The notes: generated by a model from the letters alone, not told the origin. A stretch of 64,000 bases of DNA from Streptomyces massasporeus (GCF_014648995.1 NZ_BMSE01000002.1:62001-126000); one strand, 5' to 3'. Positions 26,509 to 35,306 are shown, counted from the stretch's first letter. Translations and numbers: made by a program.

Positions 26509-27084
26509 GTGCGCAAGGATTCCGTCGTGGCCAATGAACGAGCACCGAGGGCCCGACATCGCATGTCCCAGCCCTCGGAACCCGACGAGGAGCTGATGCG
26601 TGCGCTCTATCGCGAACACGCCGGACCCCTGCTTGCGTATGTCCTGCGCCTGGTCGCCGGAGACCGGCAGCGCGCCGAGGACGTCGTGCAGGAGACGCTC
26701 ATCCGTGCCTGGAAGAACGCCGGTCAGCTCAATCGAGCGACCGGATCGGTACGCCCCTGGCTGGTGACGGTCGCCCGGCGCATCGTCATCGACGGCCACC
26801 GCAGCCGGCAGGCCCGGCCGCAGGAGGTCGACCCGTCGCCGCTGGAGGTCATCCCCGCGGAGGACGAGATCGACAAGGCGCTGTGGCTGATGACTCTCTC
26901 GGACGCACTCGACGACCTGACCCCTGCCCACCGGGAGGTGCTCGTCGAGACGTACTTCAAGGGGCGTACCGTCAATGAGGCGGCCGAGACTCTGGGCATA
27001 CCCAGCGGAACCGTCCGCTCCAGGGTGTTCTACGCCCTGCGTTCGATGAAGCTGGCACTGGAGGAGCGGGGGGTGACGGCGTGA
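26509..27084 (+). CDS. sigU: ECF RNA polymerase sigma factor (SigU-like)
   Basis: This 191-residue group IV sigma factor has region 2 as LMRALYREHAGPLLAYVLRL and AEDVVQETLIRAWKN (core binding and -10 melting) and region 4 as LDDLTPAHREVLVETYFKG and TLGIPSGTVRSRVFYALRS (-35 recognition). The GTG at 26509 has GGAGG five bases upstream. The downstream anti-sigma gene overlaps its stop. Position matches sigU of S. coelicolor as I recall it, where sigma-U activity affects protein secretion and differentiation. Confidence 0.88.
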   Translation: MRKDSVVANERAPRARHRMSQPSEPDEELMRALYREHAGPLLAYVLRLVAGDRQRAEDVVQETLIRAWKNAGQLNRATGSVRPWLVTVARRIVIDGHRSRQARPQEVDPSPLEVIPAEDEIDKALWLMTLSDALDDLTPAHREVLVETYFKGRTVNEAAETLGIPSGTVRSRVFYALRSMKLALEERGVTA

Positions 27085-27914
27085 TGAGTGTTTACGGGGG
27101 TAACCAGGGATTCGGTACGGGAGGCATGGGTATGTCTGGACCCATGCAGGAGTCCCCGGTGCCGAATGAGCACGAGACCGTCGGCGCCTACGCCCTCGGC
27201 ATCCTCGACGACGCCGAGGCAACCGTTTTCGAAGCCCACCTCGCGACCTGCGAATGGTGCGCCCAGCAGCTCGACGAACTGGCCGGCATGGAGCCGATGC
27301 TCGCCGCCCTCGCCGATCTGCCCGGCTCCGGCAGCACCCCCGCGATCGGCGAGTCGCTGTCCGCGAAGCCCCGGCCGCGCCTGGTGGAGAAGCTGGTCGA
27401 CGAGGTCGCCGACCGCCGCGCCCAGAAGCGTCGCCGCAGCTTCTACATGGTGGCCGCGGCCGGTGCGCTGATCATCGGCGGTCCCTTCGTCGCGGTCGCG
27501 ACCAACGGCGGCGACGGCGGCAGCGGCACGGAGAACCGCCCGCTCGCGGCGAGCCCCGCCAAGGCGGCCTTCGAGGGCATCTCCGACAAGATCACCGCGA
27601 CCGACCCGAACACCAAGGTCTCCGCCACCGTCGCCCTCCAGAAGAAGGACTGGGGCACGGGCATGGTCCTGGAGCTGAAGAACGTCAAGGGCCCGCTCAA
27701 GTGCGCCCTCGTCGCGGTCGGCAAGAACGGCGAGCGCGAGACCCTGTCCTCCTGGTCCGTCCCGGAGTGGGGCTACGGCCTCCCGGACGCCAAGTCCGAC
27801 AAGGCCAAGGAGCCCCTGTACGTCCAGGGCGGCGCCGCCTTCGAGCCGAACGAGATCGACCACTTCGAGGTCGTCACCTTCGACGGCAAGCGACTGGTCG
27901 AGGTCGACGCGTAG
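27084..27914 (+). CDS. rsuA: Membrane ZAS-type anti-sigma factor (RsuA-like)
   Basis: This 276-residue protein has the zinc anti-sigma motif near residues 25-60: H in NEHETVGAYALGILD, then HLATCEWC (Hx3Cx2C). A basic stretch (DRRAQKRRRS) precedes one membrane helix (FYMVAAAGALIIGGPFVAVA), followed by an outer domain of about 140 residues with sensor-like beta-rich sequence ending in FEVVTFDGKRLVEVDA. The ATG overlaps the sigma stop (TGATG), so stoichiometric production is expected. The layout implies sequestration of the sigma factor at the membrane until an envelope or secretion signal is received. Confidence 0.88.
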   Translation: MSVYGGNQGFGTGGMGMSGPMQESPVPNEHETVGAYALGILDDAEATVFEAHLATCEWCAQQLDELAGMEPMLAALADLPGSGSTPAIGESLSAKPRPRLVEKLVDEVADRRAQKRRRSFYMVAAAGALIIGGPFVAVATNGGDGGSGTENRPLAASPAKAAFEGISDKITATDPNTKVSATVALQKKDWGTGMVLELKNVKGPLKCALVAVGKNGERETLSSWSVPEWGYGLPDAKSDKAKEPLYVQGGAAFEPNEIDHFEVVTFDGKRLVEVDA

Positions 27915-28040
27915 GACTGTTCGGCCGTACGGCAGGCGCCATTGGGGCAACAGGTCCCGCGCCTGCCCGCCGGCCCGTAGCTTCCAGGGGCCCCCTTCGC
28001 GTACGGTTGACGGCTGCCCAGCACGTCAGAAGGGGGCCCG

Positions 28041-30338
28041 GTGGCCGCTCAGGCTCAGAGACAAGTCGCGGTCGGTTCGGTGCACGACTCGGTTCGTGAC
28101 CGGGAGATCGACGTCGAACAGGAACACCTGGACCGGGTGTACCGGCGCCTCGAGGAGAAGATCCACGAGGCGGAGTTCCTCATGCGGGACGCGGCCCGGC
28201 GCGGGCAGGTCGGCACCCCCGGCGCACTCGCCGAGCGTGACGCCCAGGTCTTCCGCGCGGGCATCCACCTGAACCGGCTCAACAACGAGTTCGAGGACTT
28301 CCTCTTCGGCCGTATCGATCTGCTGACCGGCAAGGACGGCAAGAAGGGCCCCGACGGGGCGTACACCGCCGTCGAGCCGGCGGAGGGGGCCGTACGCCCC
28401 GACAACACCGCCGACATCGCCGAGACCCTGCACATCGGCCGTATCGGTGTCCTCGACCAGGACTACACGCCGCTGGTCATCGACTGGCGGGCCCCGGCCG
28501 CCGCCCCCTTCTACCGCTCCACCCCGGTCGACCCCGGCCGTGTCGTCCGGCGCCGCGTCATCCGCTCCAAGGGCCGCCAGGTGCTGGGCGTCGAGGACGA
28601 CCTGATGCGCCCCGAGCTCACGGCGTACCTCGACGGCGACGAGCTGCCCGCCATCGGTGACGGTGCCCTGATGGCCGCGCTCGGCCAGGCCCGCAGCCAC
28701 ACCATGCGCGACATCGTCGCCTCCATCCAGGCCGAGCAGGACCTGGTCATCCGCGCCCCCGCCGCCTCCGTGACGTACGTCGAGGGCGGCCCGGGCACCG
28801 GCAAGACCGCCGTCGCCCTGCACCGCGCCGCCTACCTCCTCTACCAGGACCGGCGCCGCTACGCGGGCGGCATCCTGATCGTCTCGCCCACCCCGCTGCT
28901 CGTCGCCTACACCGAGGGCGTGCTGCCCTCCCTCGGCGAGGAGGGCCAGGTCGCCATCCGCGCCATCGGCTCCCTGGTCGAGGGCAGCGAGGCCACGCTC
29001 TACGACTCCCCGTCCGTGGCCCGCGCCAAGGGCTCCTCCCGCATGCTCAAGGTGCTGCGGAAGGCCGCGCGCGGCGCCCTGGAGCTGAACGACCCGCCGG
29101 CCCGGCTGCGCGTGGTCGCCTTCGGACGCCGCCTGGAGCTGGAGGCCCGGGAGCTGGACGGCATCCGCCGCTCCGCCCTCGGCGGCACCGCCCCCGTGAA
29201 CCTGCTGCGCCCGCGTGCCCGCAAGCTCCTCCTGGACGCCCTGTGGGAGCGGTCCGGCGCGGCCGGCCGGCACTCCGACCCCGAACTCGCGGCCGAACTG
29301 CGCTCCTCCTTCGACGAGGACATCACCTCCGAGGACGCCTTCATCGCCTTCCTCGACGCCTGGTGGCCGGAGGTGACCCCGGCGGCCGTCCTGGACGCCA
29401 TGGCCGACGAACGGCGCCTCGGCCGCTGGGCCCGGCGGATCCTCAACCCCGGCGAGGTCCGCAAGGTCGCCCGCTCGCTCAGGCGCGAGGGCCGCACGGT
29501 GCACGACATCGCCCTGCTCGACGAGCTCCAGGCCGTCCTCGGTGCCCCGGCCCGCCCCCGCCGCAAGCGCGAACTCGACCCGCTCGACCAGCTCACCGGC
29601 CTGGAGGAGCTGATGCCGGTGCGCGAGGAGTCGCAGCGCGAGCGCGCCGAACGCCTCGCGCAGGAACGCGTCGAGTACGCCCACGTCATCGTCGACGAGG
29701 CCCAGGACCTCACCCCGATGCAGTGGCGCATGGTCGGCCGCCGCGGCCGGCACGCCACCTGGACGGTCGTCGGCGACCCGGCCCAGTCCTCCTGGTCCGA
29801 CCCGGACGAGGCCGCCGAGGCCCGCGACGAGGCGCTCGGCACCCGCCCCCGCCGCCGCTTCGAGCTCACGGTGAACTACCGCAACCCGGCCGAGATCGCC
29901 GAGCTGGCCTCGAAGGTCCTCGCCCTCGCCATGCCCGGTTCCGTGTCGCCGAAGGCGGTCCGCTCCACCGGCGTCGAACCCCGCTTCACCGTCGTGGAGG
30001 ACACGCTGGGCACCACCGTCCGCGACGAGGCGGCCCGGCTGCTGGAGCGCGTCGACGGCACGGTCGGCGTGGTCGTCGCCATGCAGCGCCGCGAGGAGGC
30101 GCGCCGCTGGCTCGCCGGTCTCGGCGACCGGGTCGTGGCCCTCGGCAGCCTGGAGGCCAAGGGCCTGGAGTACGACGCGACGGTGGTGGTCTCCCCGGCG
30201 GAGATCGCCGACGAGTCCCCGGCCGGCCTGCGCGTCCTCTACGTCGCGCTGACCCGGGCCACCCAGCAGCTCACGGTCGTCTCGGCCGACCGGGACGAGC
30301 CCGACGCGGCGGGAGTTCCGGACCTGCTCAGGGACTGA
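28041..30338 (+). CDS. helD: HelD-type UvrD-like helicase, RNA polymerase remodelling factor
   Basis: This 765-residue SF1 ATPase has an N-terminal helical hairpin (EQEHLDRVYRRLEEKIHEAE), which in HelD proteins enters the polymerase secondary channel. It is followed by a polymerase-contacting segment (LHIGRIGVLDQDYTPLVIDW), Walker A GGPGTGKTAVALHR (about residue 250), Walker B VIVDEAQDL, then TVVGDPAQS, ELTVNYRNP and YVALTRATQQL. HelD releases stalled polymerase from DNA and recycles it. The related HelR confers rifamycin tolerance, but its 18-bp rifamycin-associated element is not seen upstream. The GTG has AAGGGGG in front. Confidence 0.88.
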   Translation: MAAQAQRQVAVGSVHDSVRDREIDVEQEHLDRVYRRLEEKIHEAEFLMRDAARRGQVGTPGALAERDAQVFRAGIHLNRLNNEFEDFLFGRIDLLTGKDGKKGPDGAYTAVEPAEGAVRPDNTADIAETLHIGRIGVLDQDYTPLVIDWRAPAAAPFYRSTPVDPGRVVRRRVIRSKGRQVLGVEDDLMRPELTAYLDGDELPAIGDGALMAALGQARSHTMRDIVASIQAEQDLVIRAPAASVTYVEGGPGTGKTAVALHRAAYLLYQDRRRYAGGILIVSPTPLLVAYTEGVLPSLGEEGQVAIRAIGSLVEGSEATLYDSPSVARAKGSSRMLKVLRKAARGALELNDPPARLRVVAFGRRLELEARELDGIRRSALGGTAPVNLLRPRARKLLLDALWERSGAAGRHSDPELAAELRSSFDEDITSEDAFIAFLDAWWPEVTPAAVLDAMADERRLGRWARRILNPGEVRKVARSLRREGRTVHDIALLDELQAVLGAPARPRRKRELDPLDQLTGLEELMPVREESQRERAERLAQERVEYAHVIVDEAQDLTPMQWRMVGRRGRHATWTVVGDPAQSSWSDPDEAAEARDEALGTRPRRRFELTVNYRNPAEIAELASKVLALAMPGSVSPKAVRSTGVEPRFTVVEDTLGTTVRDEAARLLERVDGTVGVVVAMQRREEARRWLAGLGDRVVALGSLEAKGLEYDATVVVSPAEIADESPAGLRVLYVALTRATQQLTVVSADRDEPDAAGVPDLLRD

Positions 30339-30415
30339 GGCCCGATACCCACTTACCGGCGAAATGAACTACCGGTACGGGAATGGCCTTACGGGATCTG
30401 TTTGTTAGCCTGGAT

Positions 30416-30551
30416 GTGGCACCGGCTCGATCCAAGCCCCCGGGCCCAACCTTCGTCGCTACGAGCGACCACTTGCCGCGAGGCGAGCATGGCGGGTCGG
30501 TGCCACCTACTTGAGAAGAGACCCACGTCCACGTGACGTGGGTCTCTTTTT
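30416..30551 (+). ncRNA. Candidate structured small RNA or leader RNA with intrinsic terminator
   Basis: A closing stem of 14 bp pairs 30416-30429 with 30493-30506; nine consecutive outer pairs, GTGGCACCG/CGGTGCCAC, are perfect. It encloses at least two hairpins: GTCGCT/AGCGAC at 30455-30469, and 30472-30487 with a GCGA (GNRA) loop. A possible third GCCC/GGGC hairpin lies at about 30436. Ten bases later comes the terminator at 30516-30551. A TAGCCT -10-like box (30406-30411) would start transcription at the base of the closing stem. It lies between helD and the malic-enzyme gene. I do not recognise a known RNA family. Confidence 0.6.
30516..30551 (+). terminator. Strong intrinsic terminator with U-run
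   Basis: A perfect 14-bp stem (30516-30529 with 30535-30548) has a 5-nt loop and is followed by T residues to 30551. A classic U-tract terminator of this strength is uncommon in this genome type. It ends either a small RNA or the helD transcript. Confidence 0.9.
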
Positions 30552-30669
30552 GCTGCCCCATTCCGCGAACAAAACGTTCGCAATCCAGGGCGGCTACCTG
30601 CTACTCAGCGGTAGGTGCGACGATCGGACGGCACAAATCAGCGTCAGGTGAAAGCAGAGGAAGTCGGCC

Positions 30670-32103
30670 ATGGCAACGGCGCCCAGCGTCTCCTACTCGA
30701 TGACGGTCCGGCTGGAGGTGCCCGCGAGCGGAACCGCCGTCTCGCAGCTCACCACCGCCGTGGAGTCCTCCGGAGGCTCGGTGACCGGCCTCGACGTCAC
30801 CGCATCCGGTCACGAGAAGCTCCGTATCGACGTCACCATCGCGGCGACGTCGACCGCGCACGCCGACGAGATCGTGGAGGAACTCCGCGGCATCGAGGGC
30901 GTAACGCTGGGCAAGGTCTCGGACCGGACCTTCCTCATGCACCTCGGCGGCAAGATCGAGATGGCGTCCAAGCACCCCATCCGCAACCGCGACGACCTGT
31001 CCATGGTCTACACGCCGGGCGTCGCCCGCGTGTGCATGGCGATCGCCGAGAACCCCGAGGACGCCCGCCGCCTCACCATCAAGCGCAACTCCGTTGCGGT
31101 CGTGACGGACGGTTCCGCCGTGCTGGGCCTGGGCAACATCGGCCCCAAGGCCGCGCTGCCCGTCATGGAGGGCAAGGCGGCCCTCTTCAAGCGGTTCGCC
31201 GGCATCGACGCCTGGCCGATCTGCCTGGACACCCAGGACACCGACGCGATCGTCGAGATCGTCAAGGCGATCGCCCCGGGCTTCGCGGGCATCAACCTCG
31301 AGGACATCTCCGCTCCGCGCTGCTTCGAGATCGAGGCCCGGCTGCGCGAGGCCCTCGACATCCCCGTCTTCCACGACGACCAGCACGGCACCGCGATCGT
31401 CGTCCTCGCCGCCCTGACGAACGCACTGCGCGTCACCGGCAAGGCGATCGAGGACATCCGCGTCGTCATGTCCGGCGCCGGCGCGGCCGGTACGGCCATC
31501 CTGAAGCTGCTGCTCGCCGCGGGCGTCAAGAACGCCGTCGTCGCCGACATCCACGGCGTCGTGCACGCCGGCCGCGAGGACCTGGTGGACGCCGCCCCGG
31601 ACTCGGCGCTGCGCTGGATCGCCGACAACACCAACCCCGAGGGCCTCACGGGCACCCTCAAGGAGGCCGTGCGCGGCGCCGACGTCTTCATCGGCGTCTC
31701 CGCCCCGAACGTCCTCGACGGCGACGACGTGGCCGCCATGGCCGACGGCGCCATCGTGTTCGCGCTTGCGAACCCCGACCCGGAGGTCGACCCGGCAATC
31801 GCCCGCCAGACCGCGGCCGTTGTCGCCACCGGCCGTTCGGACTTCCCGAACCAGATCAACAACGTGCTGGTCTTCCCGGGTGTCTTCCGCGGTCTGCTGG
31901 ACGCGCAGTCCCGCACCGTCAACACCGAGATGATGCTGGCCGCCGCGACGGCCCTCGCGGACGTGGTGACCGAGGACGAGCTGAACCCGAACTACATCAT
32001 CCCGAGCGTCTTCAACGACAAGGTCGCGGGCGCGGTCGCCGGTGCCGTGCGGGAGGCCGCCAAGGCGGTCGGTGCGTCGGCGGGCAGCCCGTCCGGGGTC
32101 TGA
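30670..32103 (+). CDS. NAD(P)-dependent malic enzyme with N-terminal ACT domain
   Basis: The enzyme decarboxylates malate to pyruvate, linking the TCA cycle to pyruvate and NAD(P)H supply. The 477-residue protein starts with an ACT regulatory domain (residues 8-88, VRLEVPASGTAVSQLTTAVE), absent from most malic enzymes. The catalytic part has SMVYTPGVARVC, VTDGSAVLGLGNIGPKAALP, the metal-binding INLEDISAPRCFEIE and FHDDQHGTAIV, and the Rossmann loop SGAGAAGTA. The ACT domain suggests allosteric control by a small molecule. AGAGGAAG precedes the ATG. The 118 bp between the upstream terminator and this gene contain an inverted repeat GCGAAC-aaaac-GTTCGC (30565-30581). Confidence 0.93.
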   Translation: MATAPSVSYSMTVRLEVPASGTAVSQLTTAVESSGGSVTGLDVTASGHEKLRIDVTIAATSTAHADEIVEELRGIEGVTLGKVSDRTFLMHLGGKIEMASKHPIRNRDDLSMVYTPGVARVCMAIAENPEDARRLTIKRNSVAVVTDGSAVLGLGNIGPKAALPVMEGKAALFKRFAGIDAWPICLDTQDTDAIVEIVKAIAPGFAGINLEDISAPRCFEIEARLREALDIPVFHDDQHGTAIVVLAALTNALRVTGKAIEDIRVVMSGAGAAGTAILKLLLAAGVKNAVVADIHGVVHAGREDLVDAAPDSALRWIADNTNPEGLTGTLKEAVRGADVFIGVSAPNVLDGDDVAAMADGAIVFALANPDPEVDPAIARQTAAVVATGRSDFPNQINNVLVFPGVFRGLLDAQSRTVNTEMMLAAATALADVVTEDELNPNYIIPSVFNDKVAGAVAGAVREAAKAVGASAGSPSGV

Positions 32104-32110
32104 GGCCGAG

Positions 32111-32142
32111 GCCGTCCGGGCCGCTGCGGGGGTCCGGACGGC
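32111..32142 (+). terminator. Hairpin after the malic-enzyme gene
   Basis: A 9-bp perfect stem (GCCGTCCGG with CCGGACGGC) has a 14-nt loop and begins 7 bp after the stop. The 302 bp from here to the hup gene look like a promoter region without a gene; no further structure was recognised. Confidence 0.6.
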
Positions 32143-32444
32143 GCAGTCTCCCCGGACTGTGAGTAACCCCACGGCAGCCTGGAACCCGGCGCGTCGCAAG
32201 AACCCTGTCAGCAGCGGAGCTATCGTGGCGCAAGGCTCAGGCCCTCTATTCGTGTGACTCCCCAAGGGTGTTCTCACGACTCCAGCGGGTGCCGGATTGG
32301 CTTTCCCGCCGCAGGTAGGGGCAGGATGCGTCCCTGGGCGCGAGGGTCTGACGACGGACCCGGGTCCGGGGACTCATCAGGGACCCTGGCAGCATCGGCT
32401 TCGATCTGACGCCTCAACGGCAAGATGAACACGGGAGTAACAAC

Positions 32445-32726
32445 ATGAACCGCAGTGAGCTGGTGGCCGCGCTGGCCGACCGCGCCGAGGTGACTCGCAA
32501 GGACGCCGACGCCGTGCTGGCCGCGTTCGCCGACGTCGTCGGCGACATCGTCTCCAAGGGCGACGAGAAGGTCACCATCCCCGGCTTCCTGACCTTCGAG
32601 CGCACGCACCGTGCCGCTCGCACCGCCCGCAACCCGCAGACCGGCGAGCCCATCCAGATCCCCGCCGGCTACAGCGTGAAGGTCTCGGCGGGCTCGAAGC
32701 TCAAGGAAGCGGCCAAGGGTAAGTAA
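32445..32726 (+). CDS. hup: Nucleoid protein HU (HupA type)
   Basis: This 93-residue DNA-bending protein of the HU/IHF family has the helical N-terminus MNRSELVAALADRAEVTRKD, the family signature GFLTFERTHRAARTARNPQT with the Arg-rich beta-arm and the Pro (IQIPAG) that intercalates DNA, and a Lys-rich end. It lacks the long Lys/Ala tail of the second Streptomyces HU (HupS), so it is the short vegetative form. GGGAG precedes the ATG. The 341-bp upstream gap shows only the malic-enzyme hairpin and probable promoter DNA. Confidence 0.96.
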   Translation: MNRSELVAALADRAEVTRKDADAVLAAFADVVGDIVSKGDEKVTIPGFLTFERTHRAARTARNPQTGEPIQIPAGYSVKVSAGSKLKEAAKGK

Positions 32727-32773
32727 CCCTGCCGTTCGTACGCCGACGGTGTACGAACCCAGTGAGTGACATC

Positions 32774-32810
32774 AAAGGGGCGGCCACCCGAACCGGGTGG
32801 CCGCCCCTTT
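32774..32810. terminator. Bidirectional terminator between hup and murA
   Basis: A perfect 17-bp stem (32774-32790 with 32794-32810) has a 3-nt loop. Its AAAGGGG/CCCCTTT ends provide U-runs on both strands. It serves the convergent hup and murA genes. Confidence 0.92.
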
Positions 32811-32829
32811 GGCGTCATTGCGAGCGCGA

Positions 32830-34170
32830 CTAGCCGAGCGCCTTCCCCGGCAGCTCCACCTTCGCGCCCAGCTCCATGAGTTTCTCCATGAAGTTCTCGT
32901 AGCCGCGGTTGATGAGGCCGATGCCGTGGACGCGGGACGTGCCCTGGGCCGCCAGGGCCGCGATCAGGTACGAGAAGCCGCCGCGGAGGTCGGGGATGAC
33001 CAGGTCCGCGCCCTGGAGTTTCGTCGGGCCCGAGACGACGGCCGAGTGCAGGAAGTTGCGCTGGCCGAAGCGGCAGTTCGAGCCGCCCAGGCACTCGCGG
33101 TAGAGCTGGATGTGCGCGCCCATCTGGTTCAGCGCGGACGTGAAGCCGAGGCGGGACTCGTAGACCGTCTCGTGGATGATGGACAGGCCCGTGGCCTGGG
33201 TCAGGGCCACGACCAGTGGCTGCTGCCAGTCCGTCTGGAAGCCGGGGTGCACGTCCGTCTCCAGCGCGATGGACTTCAGCTGGCCGCCGGGGTGCCAGAA
33301 GCGGATGCCCTCGTCGTCGATCTCGAAGGCACCGCCCACCTTCCGGTAGGTGTTCAGGAACGTCATCATCGAGCGCTGCTGCGCCCCGCGGACGTAGATG
33401 TTGCCCTCGGTCGCCAGCGCCGCCGACGCCCACGAAGCGGCCTCCAGGCGGTCCGGGAGGGCACGGTGGTTGTAGCCGCCGAGCTGGTCCACACCGGTGA
33501 TGCGGATCGTCCGGTCGGTGTCCATCGCGATGATCGCGCCCATCTTCTGCAGCACGCAGATGAGGTCCTCGATCTCCGGCTCGACGGCCGCGTTGGACAG
33601 CTCCGTGACGCCCTCCGCGAGGACGGCCGTCAGCAGCACCTGCTCGGTGGCGCCGACGGACGGGTACGGCAGCGCGATCTTCGTACCGCGCAGCCGCCGG
33701 GGCGCCTCCAGGTACTGGCCGTCCGCCCGCTTCTCGATCTTCGCGCCGAACTGCCGAAGCACCTCGAAGTGGAAGTCGATGGGGCGGCCACCGATGTCGC
33801 AGCCGCCGAGGCCGGGGATGAACGCGTGGCCGAGGCGGTGCAGCAGCGGGCCGCAGAACAGGATCGGGATACGGCTCGAACCCGCGTGGGCATCGATGTC
33901 AGCGACGTTGGCGCTCTCCACGCGCGTCGGATCCATCACCAGCTCGCCGGGCTCGTCACCCGGACGGACCGTCACACCGTGCAGCTGCAGCAGACCCCGC
34001 ACGACTCGCACGTCGCGGATGTCCGGAACATTGCGCAGCCGGCTCGGAGCGCTGCCCAGCAGCGCTGCGACCATGGCCTTCGGTACGAGGTTCTTCGCAC
34101 CGCGGACACGGATCTCGCCCTCCAGCGGGGTTCCGCCGTGGACAAGCAGGACATCGTCGTTGACGGTCAT
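32830..34170 (-). CDS. murA: UDP-N-acetylglucosamine 1-carboxyvinyltransferase (MurA)
   Basis: MurA transfers enolpyruvate from PEP to UDP-GlcNAc, the first committed step of peptidoglycan synthesis. The 446-residue protein has the substrate lysine and Asn in GAKNLVPKA (K26, N27), the mobile catalytic loop Cys (C124 in GLGGCDIGGRPIDFH), the repeated inside-out barrel pattern, and DLRGGFSYLIAALAAQG near the C-terminus. Presence of the Cys predicts fosfomycin sensitivity of this enzyme, unlike mycobacterial MurA with Asp there. The ATG at 34170 begins MTVNDDVLLV; upstream frame extension lacks homology. It is divergent from the YqgE gene. Confidence 0.95.
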   Translation of the reverse strand: MTVNDDVLLVHGGTPLEGEIRVRGAKNLVPKAMVAALLGSAPSRLRNVPDIRDVRVVRGLLQLHGVTVRPGDEPGELVMDPTRVESANVADIDAHAGSSRIPILFCGPLLHRLGHAFIPGLGGCDIGGRPIDFHFEVLRQFGAKIEKRADGQYLEAPRRLRGTKIALPYPSVGATEQVLLTAVLAEGVTELSNAAVEPEIEDLICVLQKMGAIIAMDTDRTIRITGVDQLGGYNHRALPDRLEAASWASAALATEGNIYVRGAQQRSMMTFLNTYRKVGGAFEIDDEGIRFWHPGGQLKSIALETDVHPGFQTDWQQPLVVALTQATGLSIIHETVYESRLGFTSALNQMGAHIQLYRECLGGSNCRFGQRNFLHSAVVSGPTKLQGADLVIPDLRGGFSYLIAALAAQGTSRVHGIGLINRGYENFMEKLMELGAKVELPGKALG

Positions 34171-34413
34171 GAATCTCGCGTTCCATGGAGTCGGGCAGGG
34201 GCCAGGAGGGAAAGGGTAATCGCCCACCACCCCCCTTCTGTAAGCCTGAGTGAGACCCAGCCACGTCATAGCTCTGTCACAACACGAACCGTTCCGTTCC
34301 GGGCACATGGGGTCACGACCGGTTTCGTGCGCATGGGGCGCATCAGTGCGCCCTGAGCTGCGTTCCCTCCCTGTCCCGCATTGCCTCCCCACGCGGAGGG
34401 AGAATGCGGGATC

Positions 34414-34995
34414 ATGTCTGCCATGACCGAGGTGTCCTCGCTCACAGGGCGGTTGCTCGTGGCGACCCCCGCCCTGGCGGACCCGAACTTCGACCGCGCG
34501 GTGGTGCTGCTTCTCGACCACGACGAGGAGGGCTCCCTCGGTGTCGTCCTCAACCGCCCCACCCCGGTGGACGTGGCCGACATCCTGGAGGGCTGGGGGG
34601 ATCTCGCCGTGGAACCGGGTGTCGTGTTCCAGGGCGGCCCGGTGTCGCTGGACTCCGCCCTCGGGGTCGCGGTCGTCCCCGGCGGCGCGACGGGTGAGGC
34701 CGCCCCGCTGGGCTGGCGCCGGGTGCACGGCGCGATCGGGCTGGTCGATCTGGAGGCCCCGCCGGAGCTGCTGGCCTCCGCCCTCGGCTCCCTGCGCATC
34801 TTCGCCGGGTACGCCGGCTGGGGCCCGGGCCAGCTGGAGGACGAGCTGGTGGACGGCGCGTGGTACGTCGTCGAGTCGGAGCCCGGCGACGTCTCGTCCC
34901 CGTCCCCCGAGCGGCTCTGGCGCGAGGTGCTGCGCCGCCAGCGCAGCGAGCTGGCGATGGTGGCGACGTACCCGGAGGACCCTTCGCTCAACTGA
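34414..34995 (+). CDS. YqgE/AlgH family protein (DUF179)
   Basis: The 193-residue protein has the hallmark segments of this widespread family: SLTGRLLVATPALADPNFDRAVVLL at the start, GVVLNRPTPVDV, FQGGPVSLDSALGV, and the C-terminal FAGYAGWGPGQLEDEL. Its biochemical function is not established; AlgH was named for an alginate effect in Pseudomonas. The ATG at 34414 gives MSAMTEVSS, and a second ATG lies nine bases on. GGAGGGAGA lies 13 bases upstream. The gene is divergent from murA and is followed 29 bp later by the DUF3039 gene. Confidence 0.9.
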   Translation: MSAMTEVSSLTGRLLVATPALADPNFDRAVVLLLDHDEEGSLGVVLNRPTPVDVADILEGWGDLAVEPGVVFQGGPVSLDSALGVAVVPGGATGEAAPLGWRRVHGAIGLVDLEAPPELLASALGSLRIFAGYAGWGPGQLEDELVDGAWYVVESEPGDVSSPSPERLWREVLRRQRSELAMVATYPEDPSLN

Positions 34996-35011
34996 TGCCT
35001 GTGAGCTTCAG

Positions 35012-35017
35012 TACCCT
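35012..35017 (+). promoter_or_regulatory. -10 box of a probable leaderless promoter for the DUF3039 gene
   Basis: TACCCT lies seven bases before the ATG at 35025, which places the transcription start at or next to the start codon. No Shine-Dalgarno is present. Confidence 0.5.
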
Positions 35018-35024
35018 TGGCCCT

Positions 35025-35306
35025 ATGAGCACTCTCGAGCCCGAGCGCGGGACTGGTACGGGGACCCTCGTTGAGCCGACGCCGCAGACCTCGCATGGTG
35101 ACGGTGACCACGAGCGCTTCGCCCATTACGTCCAGAAGGACAAGATCATGGCGAGCGCCCTCGACGGCACCCCCGTCGTGGCGCTGTGCGGCAAGGTGTG
35201 GGTGCCGGGCCGCGACCCGAAGAAGTACCCCGTGTGTCCCATGTGCAAGGAGATCTACGAGTCCATGAGCTCCGGCGACGACGACAAGGGCAAGGGCGAC
35301 AAGTAA
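35025..35306 (+). CDS. DUF3039 domain protein with CxxC motif
   Basis: This 93-residue actinobacterial protein has a disordered acidic N-terminus and then a compact domain (HYVQKDKIMASALDGTPVVALCG, then WVPGRDPKKYPVCPMCKEIYESM) with Cys in ALCGK and a CPMC pair, enough for a metal site. The C-terminus is Asp/Lys-rich. The family has no assigned function. It is conserved beside yqgE and murA in Streptomyces as I remember it. A terminator follows. Confidence 0.88.
   Translation: MSTLEPERGTGTGTLVEPTPQTSHGDGDHERFAHYVQKDKIMASALDGTPVVALCGKVWVPGRDPKKYPVCPMCKEIYESMSSGDDDKGKGDK

Noticed and set aside
27915..28040. Rifamycin-associated element upstream of the HelD-type gene
   Set aside because: The 18-bp palindrome GGGGCTTGCGCAAGCCCC is not found, so the gene is called HelD rather than HelR.
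30416..30551. 6S, SRP or 6C RNA assignment for the structured element
   Set aside because: It lacks the long bulged hairpin of 6S, the GGNA-capped SRP core and the paired C6 loops of 6C; kept as unknown RNA.
32830..34170. MurA of the fosfomycin-resistant (Asp) type
   Set aside because: The loop residue is Cys124 in GGCDIGG, the sensitive form.
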